DNA from: Marinifilum breve
GTDB taxonomy: Bacteria; Bacteroidota; Bacteroidia; Bacteroidales; Marinifilaceae
Reading direction: 5' to 3'
NCBI RefSeq assembly: GCF_003202155.1
Contig: NZ_QFLI01000005.1
Span: 62,001-126,000 of the forward strand
DNA: 64,000 bases
This document shows positions 9,859-18,990 of the stretch, one piece after another. A model generated the notes under the pieces. That model was given only the letters and a program-made list of their open reading frames with translations, had not been told where the DNA came from and did not search any database. A program made the position numbers and the translations under genes. Positions within the stretch are counted from its first letter, which is position 1; every line of letters starts with the position of its first letter.

Positions 9859-12015
9859 ATGAAAGTGTATCAATCAAACGAAATTAAGAACATCGCCCTC
9901 ATTGGCAACGCCGGCTCGGGTAAAACTACCCTAGCCGAATCTATGTTGTTTGAAGGCGGTGTTATTACAAGACGCGGAAACGTGGAAGATAATAACACCG
10001 TTTCTGATTACAATCCTGTCGAACATGAATATGGTAACTCTGTATTTTCAACAGTTTTGTATACAGAATGGCTAGGGAAGAAAATCAATTTTATTGACAC
10101 TCCAGGTGCAGACGATTTTTCTGGAGGTGTAATTTCCGCTTTAAATGTAACCGACACTGGTTTAATGCTTATCAATGCACAGCATGGCGTTGAAGTTGGT
10201 ACCGAAATTATTGGTAGAAGAGCAGCTGCATTAAACACTCCTCTAATCTTTGTAGTGAATCAGTTAGACCACGACAAAGCTAATTTTGAACAATCAATAG
10301 AATCAGCGAAGACTAACTTTGGCAACAAAGTTTCAATTGTACAGTATCCTGTAAACGTTGGCGTAAACTTTAACGCTGTTGTGGATGTACTTAAAATGAA
10401 AATGTACCAATGGGGACCAGACGGTGGTGAACCTCAGATTTTAGACATTCCTGATTCGGAAAAAGATAAAGCTGATGAACTACACAATGAATTGGTAGAA
10501 TCGGCTGCTGAGAATGATGAAGCTCTTATGGAATTGTATTTCGATAAGGGAACTCTTACCGAAGATGAAATGCGCGAAGGAATGAAAAAAGGAATGATCG
10601 CAGGTGATCTTTTCCCTGTATTCTGCATTTCAGCTAAAAAAGACATGGGCGTGCGTCGTTTAATGGAGTTTATTGGCAATATCGTTCCATTCGTTACAGA
10701 AATGCCTGCTATTCCAACAGTAAGTGGAAGAGAAGCTAAATGTGACGTTAATGCTCCTACTTCACTATTTGTATTTAAAACATCAATGGAACCACATATT
10801 GGTGAGGTTAGTTATTTTAAAGTGATTTCTGGTAGTGTTAAGGAAGGGGATGACTTAAACAACATCAACAATGGCACTAAGGAAAGATTATCTCAACTCT
10901 ATTTGGTAGCAGGAAGAAACAGAGAAAGAGTTTCTGAACTTGTTGCGGGAGATATCGGAGCAACCGTTAAATTGAAGAATACTAAAAACAATCACACCTT
11001 AAATGGTAAAGATTGTGATTTCACATATAAAGAAATTGAATTCCCAGAACCAAAATACAGAACTGCTGTTAAAGCTAAGGAAGATGGTGATGAAGAAAGA
11101 TTAGGAGAGTTATTACATCGTATTCACGAAGAAGATCCTACAATTATTATTGAATATTCGAAAGAATTGAAGCAAATCATTCTTCACGGACAAGGTGAAT
11201 TTCATATGAATACTTTAAAGTGGAGATTGCTGAATAATGATAAGATGGAAATTGAATTCCTTGATCCTAAGATTCCTTATCGTGAAACCATTACCAAACT
11301 TGCTCAGGCAGATTATCGCCACAAGAAACAATCGGGCGGTTCAGGACAATTTGGTGAAGTTCATATAATTATTGAACCATACACTGAAGGAATGCCTGAT
11401 CCAGTAATGTATAATGTAAATGGTAAAGAACTAAAAGTTAATTTAAGAGGTACTGAAGAGCATGAACTAGACTGGGGCGGAAAATTAGTTTTCTGTAACT
11501 GTATTGTTGGTGGTGCTATTGATACCAGATTCCTTCCTGCTATCCTTAAGGGTGTAATGGAAAAAATGGATGAAGGTCCATTAACCGGTTCGTATGCACG
11601 TGATATTCGCGTTGTAGTTTACGATGGTAAAATGCACGCTGTAGACTCGAATGAAATTTCATTTAAATTGGCAGGTCGTCACGCATTTAGTACGGCATTT
11701 AAAAATGCTGGTCCTAAAATCCTTGAACCTATTTACGATGTAGAAGTATTGGTTCCTGAAGATAGAATGGGTGATGTAATGAGTGATCTTCAAACTCGTA
11801 GAGCTATGATTATGGGTATGGAAGCTGAAAAAGGATTCCAGAAGATTCTTGCTAAAGTTCCATTAAAGGAAATGAACCGCTACTCAACTTCATTGAGTTC
11901 ATTAACTGGTGGTCGTGCCCAATTCACTATGAAATTTGATGGTTACGAAAAAGTTCCAGGAGATGTTCAGGAAGAATTATTAGCAGCTTACGAAGAAGAA
12001 ACTGCAGAAGCATAA
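9859..12015 (+). CDS. EF-G-like translational GTPase (EF-G2 type) lacking the catalytic histidine
   Basis: 718 residues with all EF-G domains: G1 GNAGSGKTT (residues 16-24), G3 DTPGADDF (80-87), G4 NQLD (134-137), a domain IV segment QSGGSGQFGE and an EF-G C-terminal domain. Compared with FusA from this window (DTPGHVDF), the catalytic His is Ala84, and switch I RGIT is replaced by YGNS. The protein probably binds GTP but hydrolyses it poorly. A Bacteroides paralogue, EF-G2, has been reported to support translocation without GTP hydrolysis during carbon starvation, and this gene is a good candidate for that family. It is a single-gene transcript with its own terminator. Confidence 0.88.
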   Translation: MKVYQSNEIKNIALIGNAGSGKTTLAESMLFEGGVITRRGNVEDNNTVSDYNPVEHEYGNSVFSTVLYTEWLGKKINFIDTPGADDFSGGVISALNVTDTGLMLINAQHGVEVGTEIIGRRAAALNTPLIFVVNQLDHDKANFEQSIESAKTNFGNKVSIVQYPVNVGVNFNAVVDVLKMKMYQWGPDGGEPQILDIPDSEKDKADELHNELVESAAENDEALMELYFDKGTLTEDEMREGMKKGMIAGDLFPVFCISAKKDMGVRRLMEFIGNIVPFVTEMPAIPTVSGREAKCDVNAPTSLFVFKTSMEPHIGEVSYFKVISGSVKEGDDLNNINNGTKERLSQLYLVAGRNRERVSELVAGDIGATVKLKNTKNNHTLNGKDCDFTYKEIEFPEPKYRTAVKAKEDGDEERLGELLHRIHEEDPTIIIEYSKELKQIILHGQGEFHMNTLKWRLLNNDKMEIEFLDPKIPYRETITKLAQADYRHKKQSGGSGQFGEVHIIIEPYTEGMPDPVMYNVNGKELKVNLRGTEEHELDWGGKLVFCNCIVGGAIDTRFLPAILKGVMEKMDEGPLTGSYARDIRVVVYDGKMHAVDSNEISFKLAGRHAFSTAFKNAGPKILEPIYDVEVLVPEDRMGDVMSDLQTRRAMIMGMEAEKGFQKILAKVPLKEMNRYSTSLSSLTGGRAQFTMKFDGYEKVPGDVQEELLAAYEEETAEA

Positions 12016-12037
12016 TTGTATTTTTAAGTATAAACCT

Positions 12038-12070
12038 AAAACCGTCTCACTTTCGAGGCGGTTTTTTTTT
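12038..12070 (+). terminator. Terminator of the EF-G paralogue
   Basis: AACCGTCTC and GAGGCGGTT form a nine-pair stem (one G-U) around a 6-base loop, followed by a run of about nine T. It lies 24 bases after the stop codon. Confidence 0.88.
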
Positions 12071-12097
12071 GATTATTACTCAACACATTATATGTAA

Positions 12098-12140
12098 AGA
12101 AAAAAGGTCTAGACCTTTTTCATCGCAAGTCTAGACTTTT
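12098..12140. repeat. Two adjacent palindromes with a TCTAGA core
   Basis: AAAAAGGTCTAGACCTTTTT (12101-12120) is a perfect 20-base palindrome, followed after 6 bases by AAGTCTAGACTT (12127-12138). Both have poly-A/T flanks and lie between convergent genes, so they may act as a bidirectional terminator, mainly for the minus-strand gene ending at 12163. Confidence 0.7.
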
Positions 12141-12162
12141 ATTTCAACAAGTCAGTTCCTTT

Positions 12163-13515
12163 TTATTTCCTTATCAGCATAAAGGAACCTTTCTTCGTAT
12201 ATTTTTTGGTTTTCTCCTCTCGGCCAACTGCAGTAATCACATAAAAGTAAGTTCCTGGCGTAGCCATTTTGCCATTTACTTCTCCATTCCAACCTTCTTC
12301 AGGATTTCTCCATTCATAAACAACTCGGCCCCATCGATTAAAAACAATTGCATGAAAACTTTCTAAAAACAGTGATTGAGTCTTAACTTTCCAAATATCA
12401 TTCCTACCATCTCCATTTGGCGTAAACACATTCGGAACTTGAACCAAAGAAGTATCTACCATAATTGGAGTACTTAACATCATTTCATGAATACATTCCT
12501 TAGGTCCTTTATTAGACTTTACAATCAATTTGACTTGATACTTTCCTGGATGCTTGTAAGTAAATTCAAACGGATCTTTATCTTCAGTTGTTAAAACGCC
12601 ATCTGTCAATAAACGATCTTCATCCTCAGTTACATCTTCAGGAACCCTTTCAGAATCCTGATACAAATACCAGTCATAATCAGTAGCGTTGATAGAGTTG
12701 TTTGTAAACTTCACTTCTAAAGCAGCCTCACCTTTCTTTGGATCAACAGAAAAATCAGCTTTAACCACGTAAGTATTGGATACTATTGAATTGGATGTAA
12801 ATTCACAAGCATATTGATCTGTTACAACCAACTGATATGTCTCATCACCTTCATATGCTTCCCCATCGAAAAGCCTCTCATCTGATCCATCATAAGACAC
12901 AAGTGGAGTCCCTTGCTTTTCCTCTCCATTTCTTCGAAGAGAGAATACAACTCTATCATCAACCTGCACATTTAATTGGCTTGCATCGGGAACATCCTGA
13001 TACTGCAGTTCTTTTTTTGCAAATGACCCCGTAAAGTATACCCCATCACAATTCATTTGGCTTAAAGTTAGAACCGGATCGGTATTGCTATTATTTAAAA
13101 CCCATGCAATACTTGTCTCATCAGTTTCTCCACTTTTTGACATTACTACCTGATATCTTCCATCAGTTAAATTTGACAATATAGAAAAACTCTGATTTGG
13201 TTCTGTTATCAAATTGGTTACAAAATCATTGGCTGTAGCATCCCACTTGGTCCAAGCAAATGTCCAGCCATTTGTTCCATCTGGAGAATCAGCTCTCAAT
13301 TCACCAACTCCAGTTCCTATATTATCACAAAACACAAAAACTGAATCGTTTGCTGTGCTGGTATACTCTGTTAGAGTTCTATAACTTGCTTTCTCGGCAG
13401 ATATCTGTCCATTAGCTTTCTCCAATAAAATAGCAGAGAACATTACAACAAAAGCAATAAATAACTTAAGGGAATATCTAAAATCGGATTTGATTATCAT
13501 CTTTATTTGGGACAT
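12163..13515 (-). CDS. Secreted PKD-domain protein with T9SS type B sorting domain
   Basis: 450 residues. An N-terminal signal peptide (hydrophobic LFIAFVVMFSAILLEKANGQ, residues 18-37) is followed by about 200 residues without a recognised domain. A PKD-like domain spans roughly residues 250-345 (VKADFSVDPKKGEAALEVKF). The C-terminal CHU_C/gliding-motility domain contains VFTPNGDGRNDIWKV, FNRWGRVVYE and a terminal KGSFMLIRK. Such domains direct export through the type IX secretion system. The protein is probably surface-exposed; its ligand is unknown. A second ATG six codons in (MIIKSDF) is an alternative start. It converges on the EF-G paralogue. Confidence 0.88.
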   Translation of the reverse strand: MSQIKMIIKSDFRYSLKLFIAFVVMFSAILLEKANGQISAEKASYRTLTEYTSTANDSVFVFCDNIGTGVGELRADSPDGTNGWTFAWTKWDATANDFVTNLITEPNQSFSILSNLTDGRYQVVMSKSGETDETSIAWVLNNSNTDPVLTLSQMNCDGVYFTGSFAKKELQYQDVPDASQLNVQVDDRVVFSLRRNGEEKQGTPLVSYDGSDERLFDGEAYEGDETYQLVVTDQYACEFTSNSIVSNTYVVKADFSVDPKKGEAALEVKFTNNSINATDYDWYLYQDSERVPEDVTEDEDRLLTDGVLTTEDKDPFEFTYKHPGKYQVKLIVKSNKGPKECIHEMMLSTPIMVDTSLVQVPNVFTPNGDGRNDIWKVKTQSLFLESFHAIVFNRWGRVVYEWRNPEEGWNGEVNGKMATPGTYFYVITAVGREEKTKKYTKKGSFMLIRK

Positions 13516-13672
13516 TTAATTTAGCTTATCTTGATTTACAATATTAAAAAAAATTAAGCCGTTTTTTCCATATTAATCAATTAACTTGTGGCTTAATTCA
13601 TAAAAAGAATTCAATATTAATATACAAGTGTTATTTTTGACACTCGAAATTTACAGATAAAGAATTGTTAGA

Positions 13673-15991
13673 ATGGAATATTTGAATGAGTTAAACCCTG
13701 TTCAGAAAGAAGCTGTTGAAAATTACACCGGACCATCGCTTGTAATTGCAGGTGCAGGATCGGGTAAAACCAGAGTACTTACCTACAGAATTGCTCACTT
13801 GTTGAATCAGGGTGTTCGTCCTTATTCGGTTTTGGCCTTAACCTTTACCAACAAGGCGGCTCGCGAAATGAAAGACAGAATTGCCAATGTAGTTGGTCTA
13901 GAGCAGGCGCAAAGCTTATGGATGGGAACATTCCACTCTATTTTTTCAAGAATTTTAAGATACGAGGCTGAACATTTAGGTTTCGATTCCAACTTTACCA
14001 TTTACGATACACAAGATTCGCGTAATCTTTATCGCGCCATCATTAAAGAAATGCAGTTAGATGATAAGGTTTACAAACCTAACGAAGTTCAGAATCGAAT
14101 TTCATCGGCTAAAAATAATTTAGTGACATCTGCAGCCTATGCCAACAATGCAAAAGCTCAAAAAGCAGATGCAGAAGCAAGAAAGCCACGCATCTCAGAA
14201 ATTTACAGCAGATATTCACAAAGATGCAAACAAGCCAATGCAATGGATTTTGATGATTTGCTTTTGCAAACCAACATCTTATTCAGGGATTTTCCAGAAA
14301 TATTAGCCAAATATCAAGATAAATTCAAATACGTTTTGGTAGATGAGTATCAGGATACCAATTACGCACAATATTTAATTGTAAAAAAATTGGCAGAGCA
14401 ACACAAGAATGTATGTGTTGTAGGTGACGATGCTCAGAGTATTTACTCTTTCCGTGGTGCCAAAATTGAAAACATTCTGAACTTTAGAAACGATTATCCA
14501 AATTACCAGTTATACAAACTGGAACAAAACTATCGATCTACTCAGAATATTGTAAACGCTGCCAATAGCATAATTCATAAAAACAAAGGCCAGATTCAGA
14601 AAGAATCATTTTCGGATAATGAAGAAGGGGATAAAATCAGAATTGTAAAAGCTTTAACCGACCATGAAGAAGGCTACTTGATTACGAATGATATTTTCGA
14701 AACCAGAATGCGATCGCATTGTGCTTACCAAGACTTTGCAATTTTATATCGAACCAATGCTCAATCAAGAATTTTCGAGGAATCCTTACGAAAGTTAAAC
14801 CTTCCATATAAAATTTATGGTGGACTTTCTTTCTATCAACGTAAAGAGATTAAAGATCTTTTGGCCTATTGTAGAATGGCTGTAAATCCGCACGATGAAG
14901 AAGCTATAAAAAGGGTAATTAACTATCCTAAGCGTGGAATTGGAGCTACTACCATTGCTAAACTACAAGAAGCTGCAACGCAAAATGTAGTTAGCATGTG
15001 GGATATTATTTGCGGTTTACATGAGCGTCCTTATGGATTAAATACTGGAACAATCTCAAAAATTGCGAAGTTTACCAATTTGATTAAAGGTTTTCAGGCT
15101 CAATTGGCAACTGAAACGGCTTTCGACTTGGCTAACAATATTGCCAACTCTACCGGAATCATTAAAGAATTATACAACGACAGATCTCCGGAAGGGGTTT
15201 CACGACATGAGAATATACAGGAATTGCTGAACGGTATACAAGAATTTACACAGAATGCATTGGAAGAAGGTCGTGAATTACATTTGCCAAACTTTTTGGA
15301 AGATGTGGCCTTGTTAACAGATCAGGATAATGAAAAAGACGAAGATCGAGATAAGGTAACCTTAATGACCATTCACTCGGCAAAAGGTTTGGAATTCCCA
15401 TACTTGTATATTGTAGGTTTGGAAGAGGAGTTGTTTCCTTCACAAATGGCAACCAGCACACAGCAAGAGCTTGAGGAAGAGCGAAGACTATTCTATGTTG
15501 CCTTAACTCGTGCAGAGAAAAAAGCAACTCTTTCATTCGCAAAATCGAGATACAAATGGGGGAATATGAGTTATCCCCGACCAAGTAGATTTATTCGTGA
15601 AATTGACGAAAGATTTGTAGAATATACTTACGAACAAGAGCCAGAGTTCTCAGGAAATGGTCGCGACAATTACCAAAGTACAACTGAATTCGAAGTTCCT
15701 AATTCACCAATTAGATTTCAACAAAAAAGAAGTTTTTCGGCTAAACCTAAACTAAATCAACCAGTTTCACGTATCAAGCAAAGTAGCAATCAAAACGTCG
15801 ATCCAAACTTCACTCCTTCAGATCCTGATACAATTCAACCAGGAATGGTAGTTGAACACCAGCGATTCGGAAAAGGTAAAGTGTTGCAATTGGAAGGAAA
15901 CAAACCGAATATTAAAGCAACTGTATTCTTTAAAACAGTTGGACAAAAACAATTGCTACTTAAATTTGCGAAACTTAAAATTGTAGGATAA
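13673..15991 (+). CDS. pcrA: UvrD/PcrA-type ATP-dependent 3'-5' DNA helicase
   Basis: 772 residues of superfamily 1A helicase. Motif I is AGAGSGKT (residues 26-33), motif II VDEYQDTN, motif III QSIYSFRGA, and later motifs include LEQNYRST, VTLMTIHSAKGLEF and VALTRAEKKA. The C-terminal 60 residues (MVVEHQRFGKGKVLQLEGN) form the Tudor-like domain that binds RNA polymerase in PcrA. It likely acts in nucleotide excision repair, replication restart and clearing of stalled polymerase. Monocistronic, divergent from the T9SS-sorted protein across 157 bp. Confidence 0.95.
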   Translation: MEYLNELNPVQKEAVENYTGPSLVIAGAGSGKTRVLTYRIAHLLNQGVRPYSVLALTFTNKAAREMKDRIANVVGLEQAQSLWMGTFHSIFSRILRYEAEHLGFDSNFTIYDTQDSRNLYRAIIKEMQLDDKVYKPNEVQNRISSAKNNLVTSAAYANNAKAQKADAEARKPRISEIYSRYSQRCKQANAMDFDDLLLQTNILFRDFPEILAKYQDKFKYVLVDEYQDTNYAQYLIVKKLAEQHKNVCVVGDDAQSIYSFRGAKIENILNFRNDYPNYQLYKLEQNYRSTQNIVNAANSIIHKNKGQIQKESFSDNEEGDKIRIVKALTDHEEGYLITNDIFETRMRSHCAYQDFAILYRTNAQSRIFEESLRKLNLPYKIYGGLSFYQRKEIKDLLAYCRMAVNPHDEEAIKRVINYPKRGIGATTIAKLQEAATQNVVSMWDIICGLHERPYGLNTGTISKIAKFTNLIKGFQAQLATETAFDLANNIANSTGIIKELYNDRSPEGVSRHENIQELLNGIQEFTQNALEEGRELHLPNFLEDVALLTDQDNEKDEDRDKVTLMTIHSAKGLEFPYLYIVGLEEELFPSQMATSTQQELEEERRLFYVALTRAEKKATLSFAKSRYKWGNMSYPRPSRFIREIDERFVEYTYEQEPEFSGNGRDNYQSTTEFEVPNSPIRFQQKRSFSAKPKLNQPVSRIKQSSNQNVDPNFTPSDPDTIQPGMVVEHQRFGKGKVLQLEGNKPNIKATVFFKTVGQKQLLLKFAKLKIVG

Positions 15992-16002
15992 TTCTCTCAC
16001 AA

Positions 16003-16034
16003 TTTGTAATGATTAAAGAAAACATATACATTTG
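16003..16034 (+). promoter_or_regulatory. Strong housekeeping-type promoter
   Basis: TTTG at 16003-16006, a 20-base spacer, then TACATTTG at 16027-16034, matching the Bacteroidota consensus. The predicted start (about 16041) lies some 210 bases before the next coding start at 16251, so it drives either a long leader or a small RNA. Confidence 0.65.
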
Positions 16035-16180
16035 CAATGAGTTCTAAGACTTTCTAAGTTTGTCGATTACCAAAAACGAAACGTTTAAAATTCTTATTTA
16101 CTTCAATAAAATAAGCGACAAATCAGAAATAGTCACTACGAATTATTAAGAAACAGACTTCAATTTTATTTTGGTATGTA

Positions 16181-16208
16181 TTGTGTTGAAACAACGCAAC
16201 TACCTTTT
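16181..16208 (+). promoter_or_regulatory. Weaker promoter candidate proximal to the DUF4290 gene
   Basis: TTG at 16181-16183 and TACCTTTT at 16201-16208 with a 17-base spacer; the last base of the -7 element departs from consensus. It would give a leader of about 35 bases. Confidence 0.35.
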
Positions 16209-16250
16209 ATATAAAAGAAATTGATTACCGTAATTAACACAACTGAATAA

Positions 16251-16880
16251 ATGGATTACAATTCGAACAGGAAACACCTTGTACTTCCTGAATATGGGCG
16301 AAACGTTCAGAAAATGGTTGACTTTGCTCTAACTGTGGAAGATAGAGACGAAAGAAATAAAGTGGCCAAAAGCATTATCGCTGTTATGGGTAACATGTAT
16401 CCACACCTAAGAGATGTTAGCGATTTCAGACATAAACTTTGGGATCACCTTGCTTTGATGTCGGATTTTAAATTGGATATTGATTCTCCTTTTGAAACTC
16501 CTACAAAAGAAAAATTGTCTGAGAAACCACAAAAGGTTCCATATAAAAACGAGCGAATTAAATATCGCCACTACGGTAAAACAATTGAATCTTTAATTGC
16601 AAAAGCAATCGAAATTGAAGAGCAAAAGGAAAAAGATGCTTTGATTTTAATGATTGCAAACCATATGAAAAAATCATTCATCAACTGGAACAAGGACAGT
16701 GTACCTGATGATAAAATTTTTCAAGATATCGTAGAACTTTCAAATGGACAGTTAACTATTCCTGAAGAATTGAAATTACGCGAAGCCAGAGATAAAGATT
16801 TCTCACAGAAAAATAAACCACGCAAAAAGCATAGTGGCGGACATCGAAATGATCATCGCAAGCACAACAAAAATAGATAA
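16251..16880 (+). CDS. DUF4290 family protein
   Basis: 209 residues matching the Bacteroidota-restricted family DUF4290 (LPEYGRNVQKMVDFALTVED near residues 12-31; HYGKTIESLIAKAIEIEEQK in the second half). No signal peptide or membrane segment is visible; the C-terminus is a basic, His/Asn-rich tail (RKKHSGGHRNDHRKHNKNR) that could bind nucleic acid. It ends before a strong terminator and a new start for murA. The function is unknown; frequent conservation beside murA in this phylum is from memory and unverified. Confidence 0.85.
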   Translation: MDYNSNRKHLVLPEYGRNVQKMVDFALTVEDRDERNKVAKSIIAVMGNMYPHLRDVSDFRHKLWDHLALMSDFKLDIDSPFETPTKEKLSEKPQKVPYKNERIKYRHYGKTIESLIAKAIEIEEQKEKDALILMIANHMKKSFINWNKDSVPDDKIFQDIVELSNGQLTIPEELKLREARDKDFSQKNKPRKKHSGGHRNDHRKHNKNR

Positions 16881-16886
16881 TTACAG

Positions 16887-16913
16887 AAAGCCGGTTTTTT
16901 AACCGGCTTTTTT
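16887..16913 (+). terminator. Terminator after the DUF4290 gene
   Basis: AAAGCCGGTT and AACCGGCTTT form a perfect ten-pair stem with a short T-rich loop and a following T-run, six bases after the stop codon. Being symmetrical with A/T flanks, it could also work in reverse. Confidence 0.9.
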
Positions 16914-16996
16914 ATTCAACAAGCTTAATATTTCCGTTTTTTCCTTCGCTTTTATGGTTATCTTTAAGCTATCATTCACACCAAAACACAGACCAA

Positions 16997-18307
16997 ATGA
17001 GCACTTTCGAAATAATTGGAGGTCAACCACTAAAAGGTGAGCTAACTCCACAGGGAGCAAAGAATGAAGCTTTACAAATTCTTTGTGCAACACTATTAAC
17101 TGACGAAAAAGTAACAATCCATAACATACCCAACATTCTTGATGTAAATAAATTAATCGAACTTTTATCAGATTTAGGAGTTCAGGTTTCTCAAGAATCG
17201 AAGAACAGTTATACTTTTAAAGCCGAAAATGTAGATTTAGAATATCTAAATTCGCCTGAATTTGTAAAAAAAGGATCTTCTCTTCGTGGTTCTATCATGA
17301 TTATCGGTCCTCTTTTGGCTCGATTTGGGAAAGGATACATTCCACGCCCTGGTGGTGATAAAATTGGGCGCAGAAGATTAGACACTCACTTTATTGGATT
17401 CCAAAAGCTAGGTGCTGAATTCAATTTCAATCAAGGTGAAAACTTCTATCGCGTTGAAGCAAAAAAACTAAAAGGAACCTATATGCTTCTTGATGAAGCA
17501 TCAGTTACCGGAACAGCCAATATTATTATGGCTGCAGTTTTAGCCGAAGGAACTACTACCATTTACAATGCTGCCTGTGAACCATACATCCAACAATTGT
17601 GTAGAATGCTAATTTTGATGGGAGCAAAAATAACTGGAGTTGGCTCTAATTTACTTGAAATTGAAGGTGTTGAAAAACTTGGTGGATGTGAACACAAAAT
17701 TCTACCAGATATGATCGAAATTGGCAGTTTTATTGGATTAGCTGCCATGACAAAATCTGAAATTACCATTAAAGATGTTGCCTATAAAGAATTGGGAATG
17801 ATTCCTGATGCCTTTAAACGACTAGGAATTAAGATGGAACTTAGGGGCGATGATATTTTTATTCCAAAGCAGGAAAACTACGAAATTGAAACTTTTATCG
17901 ATGGTTCAATTCTTACTGTTGCCGATGCGCCATGGCCTGGACTAACTCCAGATTTATTAAGTGTGTTTCTGGTAGTAGCAACTCAGGCAAAAGGAAGCGT
18001 ATTGATTCATCAAAAAATGTTCGAAAGTCGTTTATTCTTTACGGATAAATTAATTGATATGGGTGCACAAATCATTCTTTGTGATCCACACCGTGCCACT
18101 GTAATTGGTTTAAACCAGGAAAATCAATTGCGCCCAACCACAATGGTATCACCCGATATTCGTGCAGGAGTTGCCTTGTTAATTGCAGCTTTATCAGCTG
18201 AAGGAAAGAGTATAATTCACAATATCGACCAGATTGACAGAGGGTACGAAAACATTGATTTGAGATTGAATGCCATTGGTGCAAATATCAAACGAATTGT
18301 TAATTAA
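16997..18307 (+). CDS. murA: UDP-N-acetylglucosamine 1-carboxyvinyltransferase, Asp-type active site
   Basis: 436 residues of the EPSP-synthase fold enzyme that transfers enolpyruvate from PEP to UDP-GlcNAc, the first committed step of peptidoglycan synthesis. The substrate lysine lies in QGAKNEAL (K22). The mobile active-site loop reads PRPGGDKIGRRRLDTH, so the residue equivalent to Cys115 of E. coli MurA is Asp121. Asp at this place is known from naturally fosfomycin-insensitive MurA enzymes. The length and the rest of the sequence are normal. Monocistronic, downstream of a terminator. Confidence 0.94.
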   Translation: MSTFEIIGGQPLKGELTPQGAKNEALQILCATLLTDEKVTIHNIPNILDVNKLIELLSDLGVQVSQESKNSYTFKAENVDLEYLNSPEFVKKGSSLRGSIMIIGPLLARFGKGYIPRPGGDKIGRRRLDTHFIGFQKLGAEFNFNQGENFYRVEAKKLKGTYMLLDEASVTGTANIIMAAVLAEGTTTIYNAACEPYIQQLCRMLILMGAKITGVGSNLLEIEGVEKLGGCEHKILPDMIEIGSFIGLAAMTKSEITIKDVAYKELGMIPDAFKRLGIKMELRGDDIFIPKQENYEIETFIDGSILTVADAPWPGLTPDLLSVFLVVATQAKGSVLIHQKMFESRLFFTDKLIDMGAQIILCDPHRATVIGLNQENQLRPTTMVSPDIRAGVALLIAALSAEGKSIIHNIDQIDRGYENIDLRLNAIGANIKRIVN

Positions 18308-18393
18308 CTATTCCTTAACAGTTTAAATAATTAGATATATCTATTTTGGCTTTACAAATTAGACAGATTATTTAATAGTTAATTATAACACAT

Positions 18394-18930
18394 ATGAAAA
18401 AGTTTAAATATACATTTCTACTACTAACATTTTTATTCTCAATTTCTGCCTACGCAGGCAATAAATCAAAAGAAGCCAAAGAAGGTTTTAATGTTGGTGA
18501 TAAACTTCCTGATATTGTTGCCAAGTCAATCGATGGAAAAAACTTAAAATTAAGTGATTTGAAAGGCAAAGTTGTCTTGGTTGATTTTTGGGCATCATGG
18601 TGTCCTCCATGTAGAGCAGAAAATCCAATTCTAGTAAATGCATACAATCAATTCAAAAACACTGAATTTAAAAATGGTAGCGGATTTGAAATCTATAGTT
18701 TTTCTTTGGATAAAAAGTTAGCAAGCTGGAAAGCGGCCATTTCTAAAGATAAATTGACTTGGAAATATCACGTGAGTGAATTGAAAGGGTGGCACTCTCC
18801 TACCTCAAATAAGTTTGGTATTAATTCTATTCCAGCTAATTTTCTAATTGATGGCAATGGCATTATTTTGGCGAAAGACCTTAGAGGAGCTAACTTGGAT
18901 AATTTTCTTCATCAGATCATGAAAAAATAA
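18394..18930 (+). CDS. Secreted TlpA-like thiol-disulfide oxidoreductase
   Basis: 178 residues with a signal peptide (FLLLTFLFSISAYAG, cleavage near residue 21) and one thioredoxin-fold domain. The active site is WASWCPPCRAEN with an intact CPPC pair, and the cis-Pro segment is NSIPANFLID. It probably acts in the periplasm as a reductant for cytochrome c maturation or surface protein disulfides. It is the only one of three TlpA-like proteins here with both cysteines. It ends in a strong terminator shared with a convergent gene. Confidence 0.9.
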   Translation: MKKFKYTFLLLTFLFSISAYAGNKSKEAKEGFNVGDKLPDIVAKSIDGKNLKLSDLKGKVVLVDFWASWCPPCRAENPILVNAYNQFKNTEFKNGSGFEIYSFSLDKKLASWKAAISKDKLTWKYHVSELKGWHSPTSNKFGINSIPANFLIDGNGIILAKDLRGANLDNFLHQIMKK

Positions 18931-18952
18931 CAGATAGAAACCGACATAAGCT

Positions 18953-18990
18953 AAAGCCGATAATCAAACAGTGATTATCGGCTTTTTATT
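18953..18990. terminator. Bidirectional terminator between convergent genes
   Basis: A 14-pair perfect stem AAAGCCGATAATCA / TGATTATCGGCTTT (18953-18966 and 18972-18985) with a 5-base loop. T-rich sequence follows on the plus side. The stop codon of the minus-strand gene (18986-18988) lies in this T-run. Confidence 0.9.
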
